From contig CADCVI010000130.1 of NCBI GenBank assembly GCA_902806105.1, positions 1-8,242 on the forward strand: 8,242 bases of DNA, written 5' to 3'. Of the stretch, positions 1-6,895 are shown piece after piece. Origin of the DNA: an uncultured Rubrobacteraceae bacterium (GTDB lineage: Bacteria; Actinomycetota; Rubrobacteria; Rubrobacterales; Rubrobacteraceae). The notes under the pieces were generated by a model. That model was not told the DNA's origin and made no database searches. It saw nothing but the letters and a program-made list of their open reading frames with translations. Both the position numbers and the translations under genes were made by a program. How positions within the stretch are numbered: the stretch's first letter is position 1; the number at the start of each line of letters is the position of its first letter.

Positions 1-109
1 AGCGCAGTTTGTCCGCGTCGGGTTTCGTCTGCGACTGTGCTGCCTGTGTCCCGGCCCCGGTCAGCAAGGTGAAGGCTATTGCAGAGAATAAAGTAATGAA
101 ACGACGCAT
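1..109 (-). CDS. N-terminus of a secreted protein (partial, runs off left edge)
   Basis: Only the first 36 codons are in the window, so the family cannot be named. The ATG at 109 is preceded 7 nt upstream by the ribosome-binding site AGGAGAG (117-123). The peptide begins MRRFITLF, followed by a hydrophobic core rich in Ala, Leu, Phe and Thr to about residue 19, then Gly-Thr-Gln-Ala and a polar Gln/Lys/Asp-rich stretch. This is a typical Sec signal peptide: basic n-region, roughly 14-residue h-region, cleavage likely after Ala23 or Ala24. The mature protein should therefore be exported. Its 5' leader carries a cyclic di-GMP-I riboswitch, which suggests its production follows the second messenger handled by the neighbouring enzymes. 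Early codons (ATT ACT TTA TTC TCT) are less GC-rich than those of the neighbours. Short ORF evidence plus SD, signal peptide and riboswitch make this a real gene despite its truncation. Confidence 0.85.
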   Translation of the reverse strand, partial: MRRFITLFSAIAFTLLTGAGTQAAQSQTKPDADKLR

Positions 110-123
110 ATGAAATCTCTCCT

Positions 124-205
124 GTTCGGTAACCCGGCTACCTCAGAGAGGCCCGTAGTTTTGCGTGCCCGCCTCGCAGCGGGGTTGCCTTTTCGCTGGT
201 GGAAC
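124..205 (-). ncRNA. Cyclic di-GMP-I (GEMM) riboswitch aptamer
   Basis: On the minus strand this leader carries the conserved blocks of the GEMM-I aptamer in order. AAAAGGCAACCC (near 183-193) matches the conserved GGCAAACC region with one difference. A stem CCCGCU/GGCGGG (168-183) is capped by the GNRA tetraloop GCGA. Next comes CACGCAAAACTACGGGCC, matching the GACGCAAAGCC-type junction and the tetraloop-receptor side. A second hairpin closes with CTA/TAG and CCT/AGG (138-158). The 3' block GGTAGCCGGGTTACCGA (126-142) matches the class signature. The class binds cyclic di-GMP in the three-way junction. The aptamer ends directly against the Shine-Dalgarno sequence (117-124), about 15 nt before the ATG. 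No U-tract terminator lies between them, so control of translation start is the more likely mechanism (inference); ON or OFF cannot be decided. The outer boundaries are approximate. A promoter should lie between 206 and about 245, but none is convincing. Confidence 0.93.
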
Positions 206-242
206 TACGTTCGCGTCACACCGTATGTATCGGCACGCTAGG

Positions 243-281
243 AAAAAAGCTTTAGCCCCCGTTCGGGAGGGAACGGGGCAG
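243..281 (-). terminator. Intrinsic terminator of the HD-GYP gene
   Basis: A perfect 8-bp stem CCCCGTTC/GAACGGGG (257-264 and 271-278) encloses a 6-nt loop. On the minus strand it is followed by GCTAAAG and then C and six T (243-248). The T-run starts about eight bases after the stem, later than ideal, but AGCT at 279-282 and at 247-250 could pair and extend the stem towards it. It lies about 150 nt beyond the HD-GYP stop codon and before the riboswitch, so it should separate the two transcription units. On the plus strand no T-run follows the stem, so it is probably one-directional. Confidence 0.7.
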
Positions 282-427
282 CTACGAGCGTACGTGAATC
301 TCGGGGGGCGTGTTACTTCGCTTAGAAGTTGACCACGCGTAGATTTCGGGCCTGACGAAACCGTTGAGGAAGGCTTCGCGGATGCGTCAGCGCGCCAGTT
401 CGACTACCCGTGTGGAAGGATTGCGGG
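282..427. other. Untranslated 3' region with no recognised gene
   Basis: This is the stretch between the stop of the HD-GYP gene (TAG at 428-430) and its probable terminator. Open stretches exist on the minus strand (for example one ending at a TAA near 325), but they lack a start codon and a ribosome-binding site, and the plus-strand frame here is an Arg-rich antisense shadow. I see no RNA gene. It is best read as the 3' UTR of the phosphodiesterase mRNA. Confidence 0.5.
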
Positions 428-2467
428 CTAGGTTAGGCGCGCGCGGGCACGGACGAGCACCGACTCGCCGTCGTCGCCAGGACGCCAGGACGCGAACCCG
501 GCGCGTACTACGGGACCGTCGCGCAGGTCCTCGGCGATCGCTGCGGCAAGGTTCTCCGCCTCCGGCTCGTCGGTATCGGGTGCCAGAAGTCCCAGGCGGC
601 GCCCGTCGTAGCGGCAGGCCGTGCCACCGACGCGAGCCGCGGCACGCTGAACGGCGCGGGCGGCCGTCCGTATCGCCGCGTCACCGGCTGCGTAGCTCTC
701 CCGACGGTTGAGCTTCGTGATCTCCGCGAGCTCTACGAGCACCACGCCGAACGGCCGGCCTCGGACTTCGGATCTTTGCGCCTCTGCCTCCGCGATCTCG
801 TGCAGATACCGGCGGGTGTATAGCAGCGTGAGGTTGTCCGTCAGGGCGAGCGGACCGTAGCCCAGGATCGGCTCGTTGCCGTCGCGCTGATCCTGGAGGA
901 CCGGGTCGTCCAGGGCTTCCTCGAGCTCGCGAATCTGGTCCTCGCCCGGCGGGTTTTTTCGAACCTCTTCGACGAATACGCGCACGATCTCGGGGTCGAA
1001 CTGCGTGCCGGCGGAGCTTTCGAGCTCGGCGCAGGCCTCGAGCAGCGACATCCGTCTCCGGTACGGGCGCTCGGCGGTCATGGCGCTGAACGCGTCCGCG
1101 ACGCAGATGATGCGGGCTTCCAGCGGAATCTCTTCTCCGCGCAACCCGGCCGGATAACCGCTACCGTCGAAGCGTTCGTGGTGATGAAGGATGCCGAGCG
1201 CCATCGGGTCCAGCGCCGGCACCTGCTGCACGATGTGGTAGCCGATGCGGGGGTGCAGCTTGACGATATCGAGCTCTTCCGGGGTGAGCTCGGCGGGCTT
1301 CAAGAGGATGCGCTCGCTGATCCCGATCTTGCCGACGTCGTGCAGCAGCGAGGCGAAGAGGAGCTGCTCGCGGCGCTGGGGTTCGATGCCGAGGCGTTCG
1401 GCCACCGCGGCTACGTAGCCCGAGACCTCCTCGGAGTGGCCGCGCAGAAAAGGATCCTTGGCCGCTATGGCCTCGCCCAGCACGCGCACGGTAGCCAGGT
1501 AGGAGGAGCGCAACTCTCCTTGCAGGCGCCCGTTCTTGAGCACCGCCCCGGCCTGATTGCCCAGGGAGAGCAGCACATCCTCGTCGTATTCGCCGAAACC
1601 GCCCTCCTTGTTGGCGCACACTATGACGCCGCCGAAGGTGTCCTGGATGTAGATCGGGATCGCAACGAGGTTTTCGATCTCCTCGTCCGCCGGGGTGCTC
1701 GTTCCCTCGACGTCCTGCGGCTCATCTTCTCGAACGATCTGGTCGTGAGTGATGACCTCGTCCGCGAAGCGCTGCACGATCTTGCTTTGCGACGGGTCGT
1801 TCTCGAAGCCCTCGGAGGAGATGAGATCGAGACTGCCGTCCGAGTTCTCGTCTTCTCGCGAGAGCAAGAGCCCCTTGTCTGCCCCGAGCAGCTTCTTGGA
1901 GAGGCGCAGCACCATCGTCGGTATGTCGTTTGTATCGCCCAGAGCGCCGAGCTCACGGTGCATGCGCAATACCTCTGCCTGCAACTCCCGGCTCCAGGCG
2001 CTCTCGGCCTGGCGTGACTCCTCCGAACGCCTGCGCAGGTAGCGTTCCCGGTTCAGGTCCTTCTCGCGGTTCTCCAGCCCCGACTCGAACTGCTCCCGGG
2101 CCCGGCGCTCTTCGGTCTCTCGCTCGCGCGCCGCCTTCAAGCTGTCGCGCGAATCGTCGAGCTGGTCCTCCCGCTCCCGCACCTCGGATTCGAGCCGCTC
2201 GCGCTCGCGCCGAGCGTTCTCGTCCGCCGCCGACCTCCGAACCCGATCCCGCCACCAGCCGACGAGCGAGATAAGGCCCGCGACCCCGAGGAGCAGGAGC
2301 GGGACGTCGTCCCTGGAATCGGCGAGGTTGGAGGTCGTGACCGCCGCCACTACTACATAAACCGCGGCAATCAGGAACACCAAGACCGCACCCGCAAACC
2401 ACATACCCGCTGTATTCGTCCCCTCCTTCAAGCTTGTCCGCCCCCCGCTGCTGGTGATGATCGGCAC
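428..2467 (-). CDS. Membrane-anchored GAF/HD-GYP cyclic di-GMP phosphodiesterase with degenerate GGDEF tail
   Basis: Predicted to hydrolyse cyclic di-GMP at the cytoplasmic face of the membrane. Residues from the GTG at 2467: two membrane segments (about 23-43 and 56-71); a long charged, Arg/Glu-rich coiled coil (73-175); a GAF sensor domain (176-312); an HD-GYP domain (about 325-505); and a GGDEF-like fold (about 540-679). The HD-GYP signature is complete: H344, the metal-binding pair H376-D377 in LLHDVGKIGI, H405 in HPRIG, HHHERFDG at 428-435 and GYP at 437-439. The GGDEF motif is replaced by DGRRL (621-625), so this tail cannot make cyclic di-GMP and may be regulatory. The start is uncertain. 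The GTG at 2467 has only a weak AGG upstream. ATG at 2404 (codon 22) gives a cleaner membrane N-terminus and has AAGGAGGGG upstream, but 15-17 nt away, which is long. The gene is divergent from the GGDEF-EAL gene, with 364 bp between them. Function is sure at family level; its sensory ligand is unknown. Confidence 0.96.
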   Translation of the reverse strand: MPIITSSGGRTSLKEGTNTAGMWFAGAVLVFLIAAVYVVVAAVTTSNLADSRDDVPLLLLGVAGLISLVGWWRDRVRRSAADENARRERERLESEVREREDQLDDSRDSLKAARERETEERRAREQFESGLENREKDLNRERYLRRRSEESRQAESAWSRELQAEVLRMHRELGALGDTNDIPTMVLRLSKKLLGADKGLLLSREDENSDGSLDLISSEGFENDPSQSKIVQRFADEVITHDQIVREDEPQDVEGTSTPADEEIENLVAIPIYIQDTFGGVIVCANKEGGFGEYDEDVLLSLGNQAGAVLKNGRLQGELRSSYLATVRVLGEAIAAKDPFLRGHSEEVSGYVAAVAERLGIEPQRREQLLFASLLHDVGKIGISERILLKPAELTPEELDIVKLHPRIGYHIVQQVPALDPMALGILHHHERFDGSGYPAGLRGEEIPLEARIICVADAFSAMTAERPYRRRMSLLEACAELESSAGTQFDPEIVRVFVEEVRKNPPGEDQIRELEEALDDPVLQDQRDGNEPILGYGPLALTDNLTLLYTRRYLHEIAEAEAQRSEVRGRPFGVVLVELAEITKLNRRESYAAGDAAIRTAARAVQRAAARVGGTACRYDGRRLGLLAPDTDEPEAENLAAAIAEDLRDGPVVRAGFASWRPGDDGESVLVRARARLT

Positions 2468-2604
2468 GAAAACCTAGAGTACTACGCTCAAGAGGGCCAA
2501 GCGTACACTCCTGCCGGCGCAAACGCTACGGAAGGTGCGTCAACGACCGCATCGCCACGAAGACGTTGGCCCCGTATGTGATCTATGGAAGGGACCTCAA
2601 CGTA

Positions 2605-2631
2605 CTGTTCTGCGGATGCGTTCGCGAACAG
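2605..2631. repeat. Nested inverted repeats, possible operator
   Basis: CTGTTC (2605-2610) and GAACAG (2626-2631) form a 6-bp dyad with a 15-bp spacer, and its right half overlaps the perfect 10-bp palindrome GTTCGCGAAC (2620-2629). Placement in the shared upstream region of two divergent genes fits a binding site for a dimeric regulator. It is not a clean match to the actinobacterial LexA box, because the half-site order and spacing differ. Function is inference. Confidence 0.35.
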
Positions 2632-2818
2632 ATCCGGGTACCCCAGAAAACGAAGCGGTGATTGGATGCTTGAACCTACGAGGCTCACCGGCAAAAGGCG
2701 GTATCCGGCGCCCCGACGAGAACAGAGACGGGAGGATCCCTCCCATGTTCACAGCCGTTGCCGTTGCTACAAAACATGGTCGTTAGTGCGCCGGAACGGG
2801 GAAGCGGCATGGCTAACA

Positions 2819-2827
2819 TGTAATAAT
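2819..2827 (+). promoter_or_regulatory. Possible extended -10 element for a leaderless cyclase mRNA
   Basis: TGTAATAAT matches an extended -10 (TG, one base, then AATAAT) and ends 4 nt before the ATG at 2832. A start of transcription about 5-7 nt downstream would fall at or next to the start codon. No ribosome-binding site precedes that ATG. An in-frame TAA at 2814-2816 rules out a longer protein. No good -35 is seen at the expected distance. Confidence 0.35.
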
Positions 2828-2831
2828 TCGT

Positions 2832-5800
2832 ATGGGAACTGGTGGGGCGCAAAAAGCGAAAGAAATGGGCGGGTACGACATCTACGTTGAAACGTTGGAT
2901 GAGGCAAGCGTAGGTTTCCTCATTGTTGAAGGAGAGCGCGTGGTTTACGCGAGCGAGCTCTGCTCCAGGCTTAGCGGCTACAGCGTGGAAGAGTTGTCGG
3001 CCCTACCTTCCGTGTCCGGGTTGCTCGTCCCCAAGAAAGAGGGCTCGCTCCTCGCACTTCTGCGCCGGGCTCCTGTCGGCCGGGGACGAGTGGAGCACTA
3101 CGAGGCCACCATTTCTCGCAAGGATGGGCGAAGGGTGGATGTAGACTTCTCCGTCGAGCCGCTCGAAGGGGATGGTGCGTGGCACGTCGTCGTTCTGCGC
3201 GGTGCTACGGGGCATGAACGGATGGAAGACAAGATCGGCTTTCAGGCCCGTCTTCTCGGGGCGGTGGGGCAGGCGGTCGTGGCCGTAAACCTGAGCGGGA
3301 ACATCACGTACTGGAACCGTGCCGCGGAGGCCCTCTACGGCTGGTCCTCCGACGAAGTGGTGGGCCGCCTCGCTAGCGAGGTGCTCGTGGGCGTGGGCGA
3401 GAAGAGCCGGGCCGCGGAGATCATGGCCGAGTTGAAGGCCGGGAGAAACTGGTCCGGCGAGTTCGTCGTCCGGCGCAAGGACGGAACCCTGTTCTCAGCT
3501 ATGGTCACGGACACGCCCGTTCACGACGATCGGGGACGCTTGATAGGCATCATAGGCGTCTCCATGGACGTTACGGAGCGCAAGCGGTCGGAGGAGCTGC
3601 TGCGGCAGCAGGCGGCCGCCATGACGGCCTCGATGGACGGGGTAGCCCTACTGGACGAAGATGGGGCTTACGTTTATGTCAATGCCGCCCACGCAAGTAT
3701 CTTCGGGTACGACGATCCGTCAGAGCTCTACGGCAGGACCTGGAGGGTGCTGTACGAGGAGGGAGAGCTGGCGAGGCTCGAAAGAGAGGCCGAGCCCGCC
3801 GTGCGCAGGGATGGGCGGTGGCGCGGGGAGGCCGTTGGTAAGAAGCGCGACGGGAGCACGTTCTTGCAGGAGGTGTCTCTCTCCGCCGTCGAGGGTGGTG
3901 GCACCGTCTGCGTCGTCCGAGACGTCACGGAACGCAAGCAGGTGGAGGAGGCGCTCGAACGGAGCGAGGAGCGGTTTCGTACGGTGATCGAGCAGTCCCC
4001 CATGAGCATCCACATCTTCTTGCCCGACGGGCGCTCGCTGCGCACCAACGAGTCCTGGAACGAGCTCTGGAACCTGGGCGAGGGTGAGAAGCTGAAGGGC
4101 ACGAACGTCTTCGAGGACGAGCAGATGCGCGACGTCGGGCTGATCTCCTACGTGCACGAGAGCATCGCCGAGCTGCGTCCCGTAAGCACGCCGCCGCTGT
4201 TCTACGATCCGGCGAGGACCGGCCGCGAGGGAAGCCCGCGCTGGCTGGAGGCCGCCGTCTACCCCGTCAAGGACGAGGCCGGAACGATAAGCGAGATGGC
4301 GCTCGTGATCGGGGACGTTACGGAGCGCAAAAAGGCCGAGGAGAACCTGGAGAAGAGCGAGGAGAGGTTCCGCTCGATGGTTCGAAACGCCACGGACGTC
4401 TTCGCGCTCGTCGAGACGGACGTCACGATCCGGTACATAAGCCCCTCAGTAGAACGGGTGCTGGGCTACCGCGAAGACGCGCTAGTCGGTGCGCAGATTC
4501 TGGACTACGTTCATCCCGATGACCGTGCTCGAGTGTCGGCCTCCTTCGCCAAAAACCTCGCCTCCAGGGGCATATCTCCCCCCGAGGAGTTCAGGGTGCG
4601 CCACGCGGACGGCTCCTGGCGCGTGCTCGAGGCCGTGGTCAACAACCTGTCCGACGACCCGAACGTAGCGGGCGTCGTGGTCAATGCCCGTGACGTCACA
4701 GAACGCACGGAGACCGAGGAGGCGCTAAAGAAGAGCGAGGAGAGCTTCCGCGAGGCCTTCGAGAACGCGCCGGTCGGCGTGGCTCTGGTCGGGCTCGACA
4801 ACCGCTATCTCAGGGTGAACCGCGCGCTGTGTGAGATGCTCGGGTACTCCAAGGAAGAGCTTTTGACCAAGGGGTCCTTCGAGGTCACCTATCACGAAGA
4901 CCTCGCGGCGAGCGCGGCCCGAACGCGCCAAGCCCTGGAGAATGGGGCGGGCATCTACAACCTGGAGAAGCGTTACGTGCGCGCCGACGGCGGGGTGGTT
5001 TGGACCCTGTCGAGCGTCTCGCTTATAGAAAACGCGCGCGGCGAACCCAGCCACTTCGTCTCCCTGGCTCAGGACATTACCGAGCGCAAGACCCTGGAGA
5101 AGAAGCTCGAGCACCAGGCGTTCCACGACGCCCTGACCGGCCTTCCGAACCGTGCCCTTTTCATGGATCGGCTCAAGCAGGCCGAGGCCCGGATGAACCG
5201 CCGTGAGGCACCCGTGTCGGTGATCTTTCTGGATCTGGACAATTTCAAGCTCATCAACGATTCCCTGGGCCACGAGATAGGGGACCAGTTGCTGGTGGCC
5301 GTCGCCGAGAGGATCAAGGAGTGCGTGCGGCCAGAAGACACCGTCGCCCGCCTGGGCGGGGACGAGTTCACGGTCCTGCTGGAGGGCATCGCCAGCCCCG
5401 AGGATGCGAAGCTCGCCGCTCGCCGGATACTGAGCGCGCTACGCGCGCCCTTCACCCTCGGCGGGCGAGACGTGATCACCGGGGCCAGCATCGGGATCGC
5501 CCCCGCCCTCCAGGAGAAGCCGGGAGACCTGTTGCATAAGGCTGACCTGGCGCTGTACCAGGCCAAAAAGAAGGGCAGAAACGGCTACGAGGTCTACAAC
5601 GCGGCCACGAGCACCGATGCCCTGGAGCAACTGGAGCTGGAGAACGACCTGCGCAGGGCAGTCGAGCGCGGGGAGCTCGAGATCCATTATCACCCGAAAT
5701 TCTCGGCAAGCACCGGCAAGGTGGTCTCCATGGAGGCACTCGTGCGGTGGAAGCATCCCGAGCGGGGCATCATGGAGCCGGAAGAATTCTTACCCATCGC

Positions 5801-6425
5801 AGAGGAGTCCGGGCTGATCCTCGAGATCGGCGGGTGGGTGCTGAAGGAGGTCTGCCGGCAGGGTGCCGCGTGGTACGAGGGGTATCCGCAACGACCGCCC
5901 ATCAGGGTGTGTACGAACGTCTCCGCGAGGGAGCTCGGCCAGGACGACTTTGCCGGTAGGGTCGCCGAGGCTCTGGGTGAGACGGGGTTGAAGGCCGAAG
6001 TCCTGTCGCTGGAGATTACCGACGACGTGTTCAGGGGCGACTCCGAGACGACCATCAGCAAGCTGCAGGAACTAAAGAACCTCGGTTTGCACTTCGTGGT
6101 CCAGAATTTTGGGGTGTATCACTCCTCGCTCGCCCGCATCAAGCGCCTCCCGCAGAATTACATGAAGATCGACCGCTCGCTGGTAGTTGGGCTCGAAGAT
6201 GGACCGGAGAGCGCGGCCATCGTAGAAGCCACCATCAACATCGCGCACGCCCTCGGTTGGGCCGCGACAGCCCACGGGGTGGAGACGGCGGAGCAGCTCG
6301 TGTGCCTGCGAAAGCTCGGGTGCGACCTGGTCCAGGGTTACTACTTCTCGAGGCCCGTCGTCGCCGAAGAGGCCACCACGCTCCTCGAAGCCGACTTCGG
6401 CTCCCTTGGAGACCGGAGCAGCTAG
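2832..6425 (+). CDS. Six-PAS GGDEF-EAL protein: probable diguanylate cyclase with degenerate EAL domain
   Basis: Predicted cytosolic enzyme making cyclic di-GMP from two GTP; no signal peptide or membrane segment. Six PAS domains occupy about 19-126, 133-250, 258-368, 376-499, 508-625 and 635-752. The last five end in the repeated linker DVTERK or DITERK followed by a short helix. The GGDEF domain (about 757-922) keeps D801 and D803, N809, D818 and an intact GGDEF at 842-846. An RxxD product-inhibition site (R833-D836) lies exactly five residues before it. The EAL domain (about 935-1185) keeps E968, N1029, E1061, K1112 and Q1168. But the usual DDFGTGYSSL reads QNFGVYHSSL (1091-1100), and AEGVE reads AHGVE (H1148), so two metal-site Asp and a catalytic Glu are gone. 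Hydrolysis is therefore unlikely, and the EAL may only bind cyclic di-GMP. The ATG at 2832 is the first possible start after an in-frame stop and lacks a Shine-Dalgarno sequence; Met12 (2865) is the alternative. Codon use matches the neighbours. Confidence 0.96.
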   Translation: MGTGGAQKAKEMGGYDIYVETLDEASVGFLIVEGERVVYASELCSRLSGYSVEELSALPSVSGLLVPKKEGSLLALLRRAPVGRGRVEHYEATISRKDGRRVDVDFSVEPLEGDGAWHVVVLRGATGHERMEDKIGFQARLLGAVGQAVVAVNLSGNITYWNRAAEALYGWSSDEVVGRLASEVLVGVGEKSRAAEIMAELKAGRNWSGEFVVRRKDGTLFSAMVTDTPVHDDRGRLIGIIGVSMDVTERKRSEELLRQQAAAMTASMDGVALLDEDGAYVYVNAAHASIFGYDDPSELYGRTWRVLYEEGELARLEREAEPAVRRDGRWRGEAVGKKRDGSTFLQEVSLSAVEGGGTVCVVRDVTERKQVEEALERSEERFRTVIEQSPMSIHIFLPDGRSLRTNESWNELWNLGEGEKLKGTNVFEDEQMRDVGLISYVHESIAELRPVSTPPLFYDPARTGREGSPRWLEAAVYPVKDEAGTISEMALVIGDVTERKKAEENLEKSEERFRSMVRNATDVFALVETDVTIRYISPSVERVLGYREDALVGAQILDYVHPDDRARVSASFAKNLASRGISPPEEFRVRHADGSWRVLEAVVNNLSDDPNVAGVVVNARDVTERTETEEALKKSEESFREAFENAPVGVALVGLDNRYLRVNRALCEMLGYSKEELLTKGSFEVTYHEDLAASAARTRQALENGAGIYNLEKRYVRADGGVVWTLSSVSLIENARGEPSHFVSLAQDITERKTLEKKLEHQAFHDALTGLPNRALFMDRLKQAEARMNRREAPVSVIFLDLDNFKLINDSLGHEIGDQLLVAVAERIKECVRPEDTVARLGGDEFTVLLEGIASPEDAKLAARRILSALRAPFTLGGRDVITGASIGIAPALQEKPGDLLHKADLALYQAKKKGRNGYEVYNAATSTDALEQLELENDLRRAVERGELEIHYHPKFSASTGKVVSMEALVRWKHPERGIMEPEEFLPIAEESGLILEIGGWVLKEVCRQGAAWYEGYPQRPPIRVCTNVSARELGQDDFAGRVAEALGETGLKAEVLSLEITDDVFRGDSETTISKLQELKNLGLHFVVQNFGVYHSSLARIKRLPQNYMKIDRSLVVGLEDGPESAAIVEATINIAHALGWAATAHGVETAEQLVCLRKLGCDLVQGYYFSRPVVAEEATTLLEADFGSLGDRSS

Positions 6426-6437
6426 CGCAGCCCCCAA

Positions 6438-6672
6438 GCCGTTTCTGGCGGTGGCCGAGGAGACCGACCCGATAGCTCCCCTGAGGGAACGGGTGCTGCG
6501 TGAGTCCTGCCGCTAGCTGGCGCAGTGGCAGGAGCGCTACCCCAGCAGGGCGCTCCAGAGGCAAGCGTCAACGTCCCGAAGAGGCAGCTCCTAGAAGAGG
6601 ACCTCGCCGGGACGGCCGAGGAGATCCTGCGGGGACCGGGATACGGCCAGACAGCCTATGTTTCGACGTATC
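6438..6672 (+). pseudogene. Possible decayed gene fragment, perhaps a universal stress (UspA-like) relic
   Basis: One frame reads KPFLAVAEETDPIAPLRERV and continues through LRESCR, a TAG stop (6518-6520) and LAQWQERYPSRAL. If one base is skipped near 6554, it continues as EASVNVPKRQLLEEDLAGTA and onwards to a TAA at 6672-6674. The pattern L..W.ERYP followed by RAL-EAS recalls the middle of tandem universal stress proteins (...LAGWRERYP...PARALLEAS...). The usual glycine-rich ATP-binding end is absent and the spacing is too short. No start or ribosome-binding site is visible. The family call is a guess; that this is eroded coding sequence is more likely than the family itself. Confidence 0.22.
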
Positions 6673-6881
6673 CGAGGGGACCGTAACGTAGGACGAGGAG
6701 ATCCTCGGCAGGATCTTAACCATCAGAGGGTCCGGATAGCCGTGCATAATTCCGGGGCGGACGGCTCCTCGCTCCCGCAGGCGCTTCCCGGCCGACGCGG
6801 CATGAATCGACCGTGCCCCGATCTGCGGTATCTGCGAGGACCCTCGGGGCAGGGCGAGCGTAGCTGCCGGCGTGAACCTTT

Positions 6882-6895
6882 CCCGAGCACTCGGG
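6882..6895. repeat. Perfect dyad between convergent genes, possible weak terminator
   Basis: CCCGAG-CA-CTCGGG can form a 5-bp stem with a 4-base loop on either strand, about 60 nt past the stop of the LuxR-type gene. There is no T-run on either side, so it would be at best a U-less or pausing hairpin. Reported because it is the strongest hairpin in the convergent region. Confidence 0.25.

Larger units (their letters stand above)
2468..2831. promoter_or_regulatory. Divergent intergenic region between phosphodiesterase and cyclase genes
   Basis: These 364 bases separate two divergent cyclic di-GMP genes and must hold both promoters. Visible elements are a perfect palindrome GTTCGCGAAC (2620-2629) inside the wider dyad CTGTTC/GAACAG, a 6-bp hairpin GGGAGG-ATC-CCTCCC (2730-2744), and TAATAAT just before the cyclase start. 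I searched by eye for a second GEMM aptamer on both strands and found none. Short frames here (68 to 101 codons) lack ribosome-binding sites and recognisable products. No confident -35 could be placed for either direction. Confidence 0.6.

Noticed and set aside
1178..2017. 279-codon open frame on the plus strand
   Set aside because: Antisense to the HD-GYP gene; its product has no recognisable domain, while the minus-strand frame carries the full GAF and HD-GYP motifs. High GC content keeps shadow frames open.
2598..2631. SOS (LexA) box suspected because of GAAC and GTT half-sites
   Set aside because: The half-sites are in the wrong order or have the wrong spacing for CGAAC-N4-GTTCG; kept only as a generic palindrome.
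2488..2694. 68-codon minus-strand frame in the divergent intergenic region
   Set aside because: It would start at TTG (2692-2694) without a Shine-Dalgarno sequence, and the product has no recognisable feature.
6465..6495. Terminator for the GGDEF-EAL gene (TCCC-CTGA-GGGA)
   Set aside because: The stem is only 4 bp and no T-run follows, so it cannot be called an intrinsic terminator.
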